From: Vicinamibacterales bacterium
GTDB lineage: Bacteria > Acidobacteriota > Vicinamibacteria > Vicinamibacterales > UBA2999
DNA length: 64,000 nt
NCBI GenBank assembly: GCA_030680175.1
Contig: JAUXWO010000051.1
Span: forward strand, 62,001-126,000
Direction of reading: 5' to 3'
Numbering within the stretch: the stretch's first letter is position 1; each line of letters starts with the position of its first letter. The notes beneath the pieces are model-generated. The model made no database searches, was not told the DNA's origin, and saw nothing but the letters and a program-made list of their open reading frames with translations. The position numbers and the translations under genes are program-made. Below, one piece after another: positions 48,201 through 55,289 of the stretch.

Positions 48201-49368
48201 CCAGCAGGTGGCGCCCGCGGGCGGTGCCGGCCAGGCGCATGCCGCGCGTCTCGAGGAAATTGGTGAACGTGGTCAGGTCCACGCCCTCGTAGGTGACGTC
48301 GAAGCGCGAGCGCGTCGGCTGCGCGTCATCATTGAGCGGCCACATCTTGTAGGTGAACGCCGTCGTGCCTCCGTAGAAGCGCGACGTGCCGCGCGTGACC
48401 TCCATCGACTCCGGCACCCAAACGAGCGATCCCTTGACGTCGGGGAAGCGGTAGTCGTTCACGCCCGCCTCGGCACTGCGGAACTCGCCCTCGAGCCGCC
48501 GGCCGCCCGAGAACATGTGGAACGTGCCGGTGAAGTCGCCCACGCCATGCAGCGTGAAGTCGTCGTCCTTGAAGAAAATCGGACGCATCTCCGGCAGCTG
48601 GATGCGCGATTCGAGCTGCCACAGCTGCTCGGGCCACTGGCCGAGATCCGCGACGCCGGTGCCGGTCGTGCGCGCGCCATCCGTGCGCAGTTCGAGCGCG
48701 TCGAAGATGAGCCGGGCGCCCTCGAAGTGAAAGCTGCCCTCGAGCGCCGCCGTCATCGGCAGGTAGTCCTGGATCGTGAGCGTGCCGCCGGAGTACCGGA
48801 TCTGCCCGCGATAGTCGGCCAGTTTCGTGACCGTGATCTCGAGGTTGGGCGCGATGCTGCTCCAATCGGACCCGTGATCGAGGTACACGAACTCGCCGCG
48901 GTGGGCGTGGATGAACTGCAGCGTGGTGACGACGGGCGACGGCCCGTCGCGGGGCGGCCGGGGCGGCCCGGTGACGCGCGGGAAGCTCTGGCGGCCGTCC
49001 ATGTAGCTTTCGGCCACCATGCGCCAGTCGGCCATCTCGATGGAGTCGAGCAGCACCTCGCGGCCGAGGAGCGCACCCCAGGTGAGCGAGGCCTCGATGC
49101 GGCCCGCCACCAGCCAGGGCTCGCTGCCCTCGAGCAGCCCCGCGATGCGCAGATCCTCGATGACCACGCGGCCGCGGGCGATCTGGACGCCGAGCCGTCC
49201 GATCGTCGTCGGACGTTCGAACCAGGCGGCGATGAACTGCTCGGCCCGGCCCTTGAGGACGGGGCCGAGATCGACCGTCACGGTCGTCACGAGCGTCACG
49301 GCGAGCGCGACGGCCAGCACGAGCACGACGAGGCGCAGGTGCCGCAGGACCGCCCGCAGGAGTCGCAT
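45289..49368 (-). CDS. TamB/DUF490-domain translocation and assembly protein
   Basis: A 1359-residue protein anchored by one N-terminal membrane helix (about 10-30). A long AsmA/TamB-like beta-rich region of repeating amphipathic strands follows, and a C-terminal DUF490/TamB domain covers about 1000-1359 (VEILTLLFSDSVPGG is the family hallmark at about 1250; it ends RKRVSF). Members span the periplasm and either help autotransporter assembly with TamA or move phospholipids to the outer membrane. The order tamB-like then Omp85 with a one-base overlap (TGATG) mirrors TamA/TamB pairing. The start overlaps the biotin-carrier stop in the same way. A GTG one codon upstream is possible. Confidence 0.9.
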   Translation of the reverse strand: MRLLRAVLRHLRLVVLVLAVALAVTLVTTVTVDLGPVLKGRAEQFIAAWFERPTTIGRLGVQIARGRVVIEDLRIAGLLEGSEPWLVAGRIEASLTWGALLGREVLLDSIEMADWRMVAESYMDGRQSFPRVTGPPRPPRDGPSPVVTTLQFIHAHRGEFVYLDHGSDWSSIAPNLEITVTKLADYRGQIRYSGGTLTIQDYLPMTAALEGSFHFEGARLIFDALELRTDGARTTGTGVADLGQWPEQLWQLESRIQLPEMRPIFFKDDDFTLHGVGDFTGTFHMFSGGRRLEGEFRSAEAGVNDYRFPDVKGSLVWVPESMEVTRGTSRFYGGTTAFTYKMWPLNDDAQPTRSRFDVTYEGVDLTTFTNFLETRGMRLAGTARGRHLLEWPLGAFDALTGEGEVVVTPPADRPVLGRTLPADADIRAQQRAEQWGPFSAHRPLAPVALGGEARYRYDPEQIVFEPGHIATPETYIAYEGVTGWGERSRMPFHVTSADWQESHRFLAGIMTMFGSATNAVAVDGVGEFTGVLIGAFSDPRIEGTFDGREMRAWDVTWGRVRGESVIENLYAIVTGVVVERDHSRMFIDGQFALGYPRRDGGEEIDARIRVEERPIGDFQQSFDLEDYPITGAVSGDIHIYGPYEGPYGFGRVTIDRGVAYDEPFATASASLRFEGTGVRLDGIEALKGGGVITGAAWVGWNGAYSFNADGRRLALETLYIATFPDGPVFTGLVDFSASGSGVFEEPRYDVRVTARDVFVNDEGIGQVTARLAVRNILLTFEVEAASPRLAVSGTGRLALTDEGDAEMSFRVTDTSLDPYVRALAFRPDLSPYTTAVGSGTIRVTGELYNFDALRVDTTIEQLDLRFFDYQLRNASPIQVAMDRQVIEVNALRLVGDQTELDLVGTVDLVNETVSLTANGDANFAVLQGLVRDVRSAGRTEVAARIDGPMARPLVSGTALITDGRVRHFSAPHALEAVNGIVTFNTTGIRLDGITARLAGGDIRFGGRIGLNGLALGEFDVTATGEQMRLRFPEGMRSLIDATLSLQGPPDGLVLGGDVFVRSAVWTRGFDTPGNVFSLGGGDAGLGLDVGGGPGGTVPLSYDVQITAPSTLRIENDQARIVASADLELRGTYDRPLLFGRAEIERGEARFEGRRYIVTRGSLDFTNPVAIEPFFDVEAETRVRVPGQTYRVTLRMAGTTERMQPEFTSDPPLPPVEILTLLFSDSVPGGDVELASLRSPNQREQELLQARATRALTGALSAEVGRVVEQTFGVDTFQITPLLVDPYQQSSRLNVNPAARVTIGKRLSDRLFLTYARSLSSSTRDEIILLEYDQSDSLAWVFSQNEDRTYALEVRKRVSF

Positions 49369-49886
49369 CACTCCACCAGTACCAGCACCGTTCCGGCGTC
49401 AACCGACTGTCCTTCGACAACCGAGACGTCCTTGACGCGCCCGTCGCGCGCGGCCCGGAGTTCGTTCTCCATCTTCATCGCTTCCACGACGACGAGTCCC
49501 TGGCGCGCCGTCACGGCATCCCCGGGCTTGACGAGGACCCGCACGACCTTGCCCGGCATCGGGGCCAGCACGCGCTGCGGGCCGCTCCCCGTGGCGCCGG
49601 CCTCGCGGCGGCGCCCGAGTCCGCTGCCGTTCTGCACCTGTACCGGCACGCGCCGGCCGGCCACGTGGACGTCGACAGCGCCGGGCGCGCCCCCCGGCGA
49701 CAGGGCCGCGGCGAGGCTGCGCCGGCCGCCCGCGGCGTCATGGACGACGAGCGACAGCGTGGCCGGATCGATCCGCACGGCATCGACGTGGTGCGTCGTG
49801 CCGTCGATCGTCACTTCGTAGACGCCGTTCTTCCGCTGCACGAACACGTGCCGCAGTGTGTTCCCTGCCTCGATGCGCATCTGCAT
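49368..49886 (-). CDS. Biotin carboxyl carrier domain protein of an acyl-CoA carboxylase
   Basis: A 172-residue protein. The C-terminal biotinyl domain (about 100-172) has the biotinylation Lys in EAMKMENEL (about residue 138). PMPGKVVRVLVKPGDAV is the preceding strand, and VDAGTVLVLVE closes the fold. The N-terminal 95 residues form a beta-rich linker often seen ahead of BCCP domains in separate acyl-CoA carboxylase subunits. It acts with the biotin carboxylase encoded 23 bp upstream. ATG 49886 was chosen; the frame is open further into the preceding gene. Confidence 0.9.
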   Translation of the reverse strand: MQMRIEAGNTLRHVFVQRKNGVYEVTIDGTTHHVDAVRIDPATLSLVVHDAAGGRRSLAAALSPGGAPGAVDVHVAGRRVPVQVQNGSGLGRRREAGATGSGPQRVLAPMPGKVVRVLVKPGDAVTARQGLVVVEAMKMENELRAARDGRVKDVSVVEGQSVDAGTVLVLVE

Positions 49887-49909
49887 GATTGTCGGTCCCG
49901 GCGTCCCCG

Positions 49910-51424
49910 CTAGCGCAGCGCGTCGTGGCGTGCGCGGCTGGTCCACAGGCTGCGCGACGCGGCGGGCCTGGCCGCCGCGGGGGTGCGCGTCACCTGGTCG
50001 AGGGCCACGGCCAGCACGGCCAGCGTTTCGTGATCGGCGTCAATGGCCTGCAGCGGCGCGCCCTGGCGCGCGCCCAGCTTGCGGTCGATGAACGTGGTGT
50101 CGAAGCGCGACGCCTGGAAGTCCGCGTCCTCGAGGACCCAGAGAAAGAAGGGGATGGTCGTCTTGATCCCCCGCACCTCGTACTCCGCCAGCGCGCGCCG
50201 CATGCGCGCGAGCGCGTGGTCGCGATCCTCGCCCCACGTGATGAGCTTCGAGATCATGGGGTCGTAGTAGATCGGCACCTCGCCGCCTTCGTACGTGCCG
50301 CTGTCGTCGCGCACCCCCGGCCCGTGGGGGACGCGCAGGCCCAGGATGCGCCCGGGCGACGGCATGAAGTTGCTGTCGGGATCCTCCGCGTAGATGCGGC
50401 ACTCGACCGCGTGCCCGCGCGGGATGAGCAGGGTCTCGGGGTCGAGCGTGAGCCGCTCGCCACGGGCGATGCGGATCTGCCAGCGCACGAGGTCGACGCC
50501 GGTCACCATCTCGGTGATCGGGTGCTCGACCTGCAGGCGCGTGTTCATCTCGAGGAAGTAGTACGAGCCGTCCTCGTCGAGGAGGAACTCGATCGTCCCG
50601 GCGTTGGTGTAGCCGACCGTGCGCGCGACGGCCGCGGCGTCCGACGTCATCGCGCGGCGGAGGGCGGGCGACACCGCAAGCGACGGGCTCTCCTCGATCA
50701 CCTTCTGGTGCCGGCGCTGGATGGAGCACTCGCGTTCCACGAACGGCAGCACCGTGCCGTGGTGGTCACCGAGCAACTGCACTTCGATATGGCGCGGCGA
50801 GAGGATGCGGCGCTCGAGATAGACGGCCGAGTCGCCGAACGCGGAGCCGGCCTCGGAGCGCGCGGCGCGGAGCGCGCCGGGGAGTTCGTCCGGCGTCGCG
50901 ACCATCCGCATGCCCTTGCCGCCGCCGCCGGCCACGGCCTTGAGCATCAGCGGATAGCCGATCCCTTCCGCAATCCGGAGGACCTCGGCGTCGGGCACGT
51001 CGTCGCCGAGCGGCTCCTCGGTGCCGGGCACCACGGGCACGCCGGCCTTGATGGCGGCCTGGCGCGCGGCCGTCTTGCTGCCCATGAGGGTGATGGCTTC
51101 GGGGGACGGCCCGATGAAGACCAGCCCCGCGTCACGACACGCGGCGGCGAAGTCCTCGTTCTCGGCCAGGAAGCCGTAGCCGGGATGCACGGCATCGGCG
51201 CCGCTCTGGCGGGCGACGTCGAGGATCGTGTCGATGCGGAGGTAGCTCTCGCGGGGCGGATTGGGCCCCACGGGCCACGCTTCATCCGCGAGGCGGACGT
51301 GCAGCGCGGCGCGGTCGCAGTCGGAGTAGACGGCGACGGTGGCGATGCCCATGTCGCGGCACGCCCGGATGATGCGCACGGCGATCTCGCCGCGGTTGGC
51401 AATCAGAACCTTGGTGATAGGCAC
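49910..51424 (-). CDS. Acyl-CoA carboxylase, biotin carboxylase subunit
   Basis: A 504-residue ATP-grasp enzyme carboxylating the biotin carrier. KVLIANRGEIAVRIIRACR (residues 5-23) opens the BC domain. The Gly-rich ATP loop GGGGKGMRMV is at about 166-175, and catalytic residues lie in EMNTRLQVEHPITE (about 290-303). The C-terminal domain includes YYDPMISKLITWG. Length fits AccC/PccA-type subunits of propionyl- or methylcrotonyl-CoA carboxylases. It lies upstream of the carrier gene. The carboxyltransferase beta subunit at 62468-64000 is the likely partner although 11 kb away. Acetyl-CoA carboxylase remains possible. Confidence 0.93.
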   Translation of the reverse strand: MPITKVLIANRGEIAVRIIRACRDMGIATVAVYSDCDRAALHVRLADEAWPVGPNPPRESYLRIDTILDVARQSGADAVHPGYGFLAENEDFAAACRDAGLVFIGPSPEAITLMGSKTAARQAAIKAGVPVVPGTEEPLGDDVPDAEVLRIAEGIGYPLMLKAVAGGGGKGMRMVATPDELPGALRAARSEAGSAFGDSAVYLERRILSPRHIEVQLLGDHHGTVLPFVERECSIQRRHQKVIEESPSLAVSPALRRAMTSDAAAVARTVGYTNAGTIEFLLDEDGSYYFLEMNTRLQVEHPITEMVTGVDLVRWQIRIARGERLTLDPETLLIPRGHAVECRIYAEDPDSNFMPSPGRILGLRVPHGPGVRDDSGTYEGGEVPIYYDPMISKLITWGEDRDHALARMRRALAEYEVRGIKTTIPFFLWVLEDADFQASRFDTTFIDRKLGARQGAPLQAIDADHETLAVLAVALDQVTRTPAAARPAASRSLWTSRARHDALR

Positions 51425-51497
51425 GATATCGTTTCGATTCTATCACTTAGCGTCTGGAACCGGGGGGGATGAGGAGTCAGAGAGGTCCGAGGGAGGG

Positions 51498-51546
51498 CCG
51501 GGGTCAGATCTTGATTCTGGGCGCAAGGATCAAGATCTGACCCCGG
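51498..51546. repeat. Perfect inverted repeat, 18-bp arms, 13-bp loop
   Basis: CCGGGGTCAGATCTTGAT (51498-51515) and its exact complement (51529-51546). It lies in the 139-bp gap after the YceI gene and before the biotin carboxylase start (both minus strand). It resembles, in design, the 42-bp-arm repeat at 25099. No T-run follows. It is a REP-like element or terminator. Confidence 0.9.
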
Positions 51547-51563
51547 GGCAGGAACTACCCCCG

Positions 51564-52109
51564 CTACTTCGCGGCGAGGGCCTGGACCTGCAGGCTGACC
51601 TTCACCTCGTCGCCCACGAGGAAGCCGCCCGTCTCGAGCGCGGCGTTCCACGTCAGGCCGAAGTCCTTCCGGTTCAGCGTGATCTCCGCGTCGAAGGCCA
51701 GGCGCTCGTTGCCCCACGGATCCTTCGCCGTTCCGAGGAACGTCACCGGCAGCACGATCGCCTTCGCCACGCCCCGGATCGTCAGGGTGCCGGTCACGTC
51801 GAACGCCTCGTCGCTCCGGCGGGCGATGGACTCGCTCACGAACGTCAGCGTCGGATACTCCTCGACAGAGAAGAAGTCGGCGGAGCGCAGGTGCGCGTCG
51901 CGATCGGGCTGGTTCGTGTGAATGCTGGCCGCCTGGATGGTGAACTGCACGGACGAGCGCTCCGGCTCGGCCGCGTCGAACGCAATCGTGCCGGCGAAGT
52001 CCTCGAAGGTGCCGCGCACCTTCGTCAGCAGGTGGCGCACCTGGAAGGCCGCCTCGGAGTGCGCGAGGTCCATCTGGTAGGTCGTGGTCGTGGCCGTGGC
52101 AGTCGTCAT
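51564..52109 (-). CDS. YceI-family protein
   Basis: A 181-residue lipocalin-like YceI domain protein. YQMDLAHSEAAFQVRHLLTKVRG (from about 11) is the family opening, with FTIQAASIHTNQPDRDAHLRS and DFGLTWN later. The family binds isoprenoid chains such as polyprenyl derivatives. No signal peptide is present (MTTATATTTT start), so it is probably cytoplasmic, unlike E. coli YceI. AAGGAG seven bases upstream supports the start at 52109. It is likely repressed by the adjacent MarR protein through GTGTTACAACAC at 52174. Confidence 0.92.
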   Translation of the reverse strand: MTTATATTTTYQMDLAHSEAAFQVRHLLTKVRGTFEDFAGTIAFDAAEPERSSVQFTIQAASIHTNQPDRDAHLRSADFFSVEEYPTLTFVSESIARRSDEAFDVTGTLTIRGVAKAIVLPVTFLGTAKDPWGNERLAFDAEITLNRKDFGLTWNAALETGGFLVGDEVKVSLQVQALAAK

Positions 52110-52173
52110 GAGAGCGCTCCTTGAATGAGGCGGGGCCTGAGCGCCGCCGGGTTACTGCATGTTTTAACAGTCA

Positions 52174-52185
52174 GTGTTACAACAC
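52174..52185. promoter_or_regulatory. Candidate MarR operator upstream of yceI
   Basis: GTGTTACAACAC, a perfect 5-bp-arm palindrome about 65 bp upstream of the YceI start, next to TAACA-N5-TGTTA. It closely matches GTGTTATCACAC in front of the marR gene (52696-52707), which suggests one regulator binds both. Confidence 0.5.
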
Positions 52186-52214
52186 CTATTGACGCCAAAA
52201 AAACAGCCGGGGGT

Positions 52215-52682
52215 TCACGGCCGGCTTCGGACCTCGTCCAGCAGGTCCACGAGCGTCCGCAGCCGGGCCTCGGCCACGTGGCCGAGCTGGGCACGGTGGA
52301 TCTCCGTGATCGGGCCCTCGAGCCTCGCCAGGAGGTCGAGCCCCTTCTTCGCGATCGTCGTCGTGACATAGCGACGGTCGGTCCCGCTCCGCTGACGCAC
52401 CAGCAGGCCGGTCTCCTCCATCCGGTCGAGCAGCCGCGTCACGTCCGGCACCCGCCGGATCAACCGCGCGCCCACCTCGTTCCGGCACAGCCCCTCGGCG
52501 CCCGCGCCGCGCAGAATCCGGAGCACGTTGTACTGCGTCGGCGTGATGTCGTAGGGCTTCAGCGCCTGCGCCACCTCGTGCTCGAGGGCCGCGGCCGTCC
52601 GCGCGATGTTCAGGAGGGCCTCCTCACGGAGGCTGCGGAACGGCTTCCGCTGCTTGATTTCGTCCTGCAGGCGCGTGACCAT
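52215..52682 (-). CDS. MarR-family transcriptional regulator
   Basis: A 155-residue winged-helix regulator. ITPTQYNVLRILRGAGAEGLCRNEVGARLIRRVPDVTRLLDRMEETGLL (starting at about 62) contains the HTH, and GTDRRYVTTTIAKKG is the wing. Flanking N- and C-terminal helices form the dimer interface. It lies upstream of the YceI gene on the same strand and is divergent from a transporter. Matching palindromes lie in front of both yceI and marR, consistent with autorepression and control of yceI. The YceI-MarR pair is common, with members annotated as responsive to solvents or phenolics; the ligand is unknown. Confidence 0.92.
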   Translation of the reverse strand: MVTRLQDEIKQRKPFRSLREEALLNIARTAAALEHEVAQALKPYDITPTQYNVLRILRGAGAEGLCRNEVGARLIRRVPDVTRLLDRMEETGLLVRQRSGTDRRYVTTTIAKKGLDLLARLEGPITEIHRAQLGHVAEARLRTLVDLLDEVRSRP

Positions 52683-52692
52683 GGACGGATCA

Positions 52693-52710
52693 TGCGTGTT
52701 ATCACACGCA
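52693..52710. promoter_or_regulatory. Candidate MarR operator in the marR-transporter intergenic region
   Basis: TGCGTGTTATCACACGCA, 7-bp arms with a 4-nt centre, 11 bp upstream of the marR start and about 45 bp before the transporter start. Its core resembles the yceI operator. It could control both divergent genes. Confidence 0.55.
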
Positions 52711-52754
52711 TTGTCAAGCCCCGCCTCAGGGCCGTCTCTGCTATCGTCCCCGCC

Positions 52755-53831
52755 ATGCCCTCCGCGTTCCGCCGCTACCTCCTTCCGGGGCTCGTCTTCC
52801 AGTCGGTCGTCATCGCCGGCGGCTACGGGACCGGGCGCGAGCTCGTCGAGTTCTTCCTCACCCAGGGCCCGCTCGGCGGCCTGCTGGCCATCGGCGTCTC
52901 GACGCTCATCTGGAGCGCCGTCTGCATGGCCACGTTCGAATTCGCGCGGCGCTACCGCGCGTTCGACTACCGCCACTTCTTCCAGCACCTGCTCGGACGC
53001 GGATGGGTGCTCTTCGAAGGCTGCTATCTCGTGCTGATGGTGATCGTGCTCGCCGTCATCGCGGCCGCCGCGGGGACGATCGCCCAGGAGGCGTTCGGCC
53101 TCGCCTACTGGACCGGGGTCGCCGCGATCATGCTGGCCGTCGCCGGACTCGTGCTCGGCGGGAGCCCGCTCGTCGAGCGCTTTCTCGCGGGATGGTCGTT
53201 CGTCCTCTACGCGCTCTACGTGGTCTTCTTCCTCTGGTGCTTTCGTGACTTCGGTGACGCGATTGTCGCGACGCTCCCCTCCGAACCCGCGGGACAGGGA
53301 TGGGCGTGGGCGGGCCTCCGGTACGCCGGCTACAACCTCGCCGTCATCCCCGCCGTGCTGATCACGCTCCGCCACCACACCGCGCAGCGGGACACGCTCA
53401 TCGCCGGCGCCCTGGCCGGCCCGATTGCGATTCTGCCCGGGCTGCTCTTCTTCCTGTGCATGGTCGGCCAGTATCCCGCCGTGACGAGCCAGGCCATCCC
53501 CGCTAACTACCTGCTCGAGATCCTCGGGTCGCGGGGGTTTCAGATCGCGTTCCAGATCGTGCTCTTCGGCACGCTGATCGAGACCGGCGCCGGCCTGCTC
53601 CACGCGGTCAATGAGCGGCTGTCCGGCGTCGTGCGCGACGCCGGCCGCGAGATGCCGTCCTGGCTGCGCCCGGCCGTCGCCGCCGGGTTCCTCGCCCTCG
53701 GGACGGCCCTCTCGCAGTTCGGCCTGATCGGCCTCATCGCCCAGGGCTACGGCACGCTGACGCTGGCCATCATCGCCGTGTACGTCATCCCGATGCTCAC
53801 CATCGGCGTCTGGAAGATGCGCGCCGTCTGA
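52755..53831 (+). CDS. YkvI-like membrane transporter
   Basis: A 358-residue membrane protein with about ten hydrophobic helices. The N-terminus (LLPGLVFQSVVIAGGYGTGRELVEFF, from about residue 8) has the broken-helix Gly motif of the amino-acid/polyamine/organocation-like YkvI family. YkvI function is unproven; related folds transport amino acids with Na+. It is divergent from the MarR gene and shares its operator region, so it may be part of that regulon. The start ATG 52755 gives the first helix directly; the frame extends upstream over the marR region without homology. Confidence 0.8.
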   Translation: MPSAFRRYLLPGLVFQSVVIAGGYGTGRELVEFFLTQGPLGGLLAIGVSTLIWSAVCMATFEFARRYRAFDYRHFFQHLLGRGWVLFEGCYLVLMVIVLAVIAAAAGTIAQEAFGLAYWTGVAAIMLAVAGLVLGGSPLVERFLAGWSFVLYALYVVFFLWCFRDFGDAIVATLPSEPAGQGWAWAGLRYAGYNLAVIPAVLITLRHHTAQRDTLIAGALAGPIAILPGLLFFLCMVGQYPAVTSQAIPANYLLEILGSRGFQIAFQIVLFGTLIETGAGLLHAVNERLSGVVRDAGREMPSWLRPAVAAGFLALGTALSQFGLIGLIAQGYGTLTLAIIAVYVIPMLTIGVWKMRAV

Positions 53832-53850
53832 GGTACGATCGAGGCTTCCC

Positions 53851-55092
53851 ATGCCTCTGCACGTCCGGTCCGCCCTCCGGGCCCGAGCCGTCCGCGTGGC
53901 GACAGGCCTGGCCACACTCGCGCTGCTGGTGGCGCTCACCCCGCCTCTCGCCGCGTCCGCGCCCGCGCGCGTGATCGCCGTCGGTGATGTCCATGGCGAA
54001 CTGGACGGGTTCGTCGCGCTGCTGGAGGCCACCGGCGTGATCGACGCGCGCCGCCGGTGGACCGCCGGCGCCGCCACCCTCGTGCAGACCGGTGACATCA
54101 GCGACCGGGGTGACGGCGTGCGCGCCGCGATGGATCTGCTGATGGCCCTCGAACGGAACGCGCCGCGCGCCGGCGGCCGCGTTGTCGCGCTGCTCGGCAA
54201 CCACGAACTCATGGTCCTGCTCGGCGACTTCACCGAGGTGACGCCCGCCATCTGCGCGGCCTTTGCCGACGGCGGCTCGGAGCGGCGCCGCGAGCGCGCC
54301 TGGCGCGATCAGGCCGCGCTCGTCGCTCGCCACAGCGGCGCCTTCGCGACCCCGCCGTCGATCGCGGCGCAGACCCGCGAGGCGTTCGTCGCGCAGTGGC
54401 CGCTCGGTTGCCTCGAGTACCGCGAGGCGCTCGGCCCGCGCGGCCGGTACGGCCGCTGGCTCCGCGCGCGCGACGTCGCAGCCGTCGTCGAAGGCACGCT
54501 CTACATGCATGCGGGCGTCCGGCCCGATCTGCCGGTCGCCTCGGTCGCCGAGATGAACACCCGCGTGCGTGAGGAACTCGCCCGGTACGACCAGCTGACC
54601 GCGGCGCTGGTCCGCGCGCGCCTCGTGCTGCCGCACTTCACGCTGACGCAGATGGTGGAGGTGGCCGTCGCCCAGGTGACCGCCGCCAACGCCTACATCG
54701 CCGAGGCGCGCGCCCGCGGCCGCCTGCCGGACGGCCCGGCGCTCGACATGCCGGCGACGCAGGCGGCCGCCGACCTCACCACCATCGCCGACTGGTGGCT
54801 CGTGGACCCCGACGGCCCGATGTGGTACCGCGGCTACGCCCGCGAAGCCGACGGCGAGATCACCACGCCGCTCCTGGCGATGCTCGCGCGTCTCGGCGCC
54901 ACGCACATGGCCGTCGGCCACACGCCCACCGCCGACGGGCGGATCCACGTGCGCGCCGGCGGCCATCTCTTCCTGATCGACACCGGCATGCTCGCGCACG
55001 TCTACAACGGCCGCCCCGCCGCGCTCGAACACCTGCCGGATGGCACGTTCGCCGCGCGCTACCTCGACCGCCTCGACCACCTGACGCCGTAG
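53851..55092 (+). CDS. Secreted metallophosphoesterase
   Basis: A 413-residue protein with a signal peptide (about 1-36, AASA cleavage region). The calcineurin-like domain has the metal-binding motifs GDVHGE (about 45-50), GDISDRGDG (about 81-89), GNHEL (about 116-120) and late His ligands (VGHTPTADGR about 360-369). Shewanella-type or ApaH-like secreted phosphoesterases are the nearest types I can name. The substrate is unknown. The gap to the transporter is 19 bp, same strand. Confidence 0.9.
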   Translation: MPLHVRSALRARAVRVATGLATLALLVALTPPLAASAPARVIAVGDVHGELDGFVALLEATGVIDARRRWTAGAATLVQTGDISDRGDGVRAAMDLLMALERNAPRAGGRVVALLGNHELMVLLGDFTEVTPAICAAFADGGSERRRERAWRDQAALVARHSGAFATPPSIAAQTREAFVAQWPLGCLEYREALGPRGRYGRWLRARDVAAVVEGTLYMHAGVRPDLPVASVAEMNTRVREELARYDQLTAALVRARLVLPHFTLTQMVEVAVAQVTAANAYIAEARARGRLPDGPALDMPATQAAADLTTIADWWLVDPDGPMWYRGYAREADGEITTPLLAMLARLGATHMAVGHTPTADGRIHVRAGGHLFLIDTGMLAHVYNGRPAALEHLPDGTFAARYLDRLDHLTP

Positions 55093-55126
55093 TCGGGTCC
55101 AGCCTCACACATCACCCGTTCAACGA

Positions 55127-55141
55127 CACACCGCAGGTGTG
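55127..55141. terminator. Short hairpin after the phosphoesterase gene
   Basis: CACACC-GCA-GGTGTG, a perfect 6-bp stem, 35 bp past the stop. No T-run. The rest of the 197-bp gap (55093-55289) shows no gene. Confidence 0.3.
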
Positions 55142-55289
55142 CATCGACATGCCCGCGCCTCCGCCGATGGCTCCTTCGACCGAGACGGGTAGACTGGGGG
55201 CGGCCGGACGGGCGCGAGCGGCAGGCGCCGCCCCTCGAGCGGCCCGACCACATTCACGAGCGGCGCCCGCCCGCGCCGAGGAGGTCCCC

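Noticed and set aside
46453-49821. A 1122-codon open frame antisense to the TamB-like and carrier genes
   Set aside because: Composition is Arg/Asp/His-rich shadow sequence with no domain; the minus-strand genes have clear family signatures.
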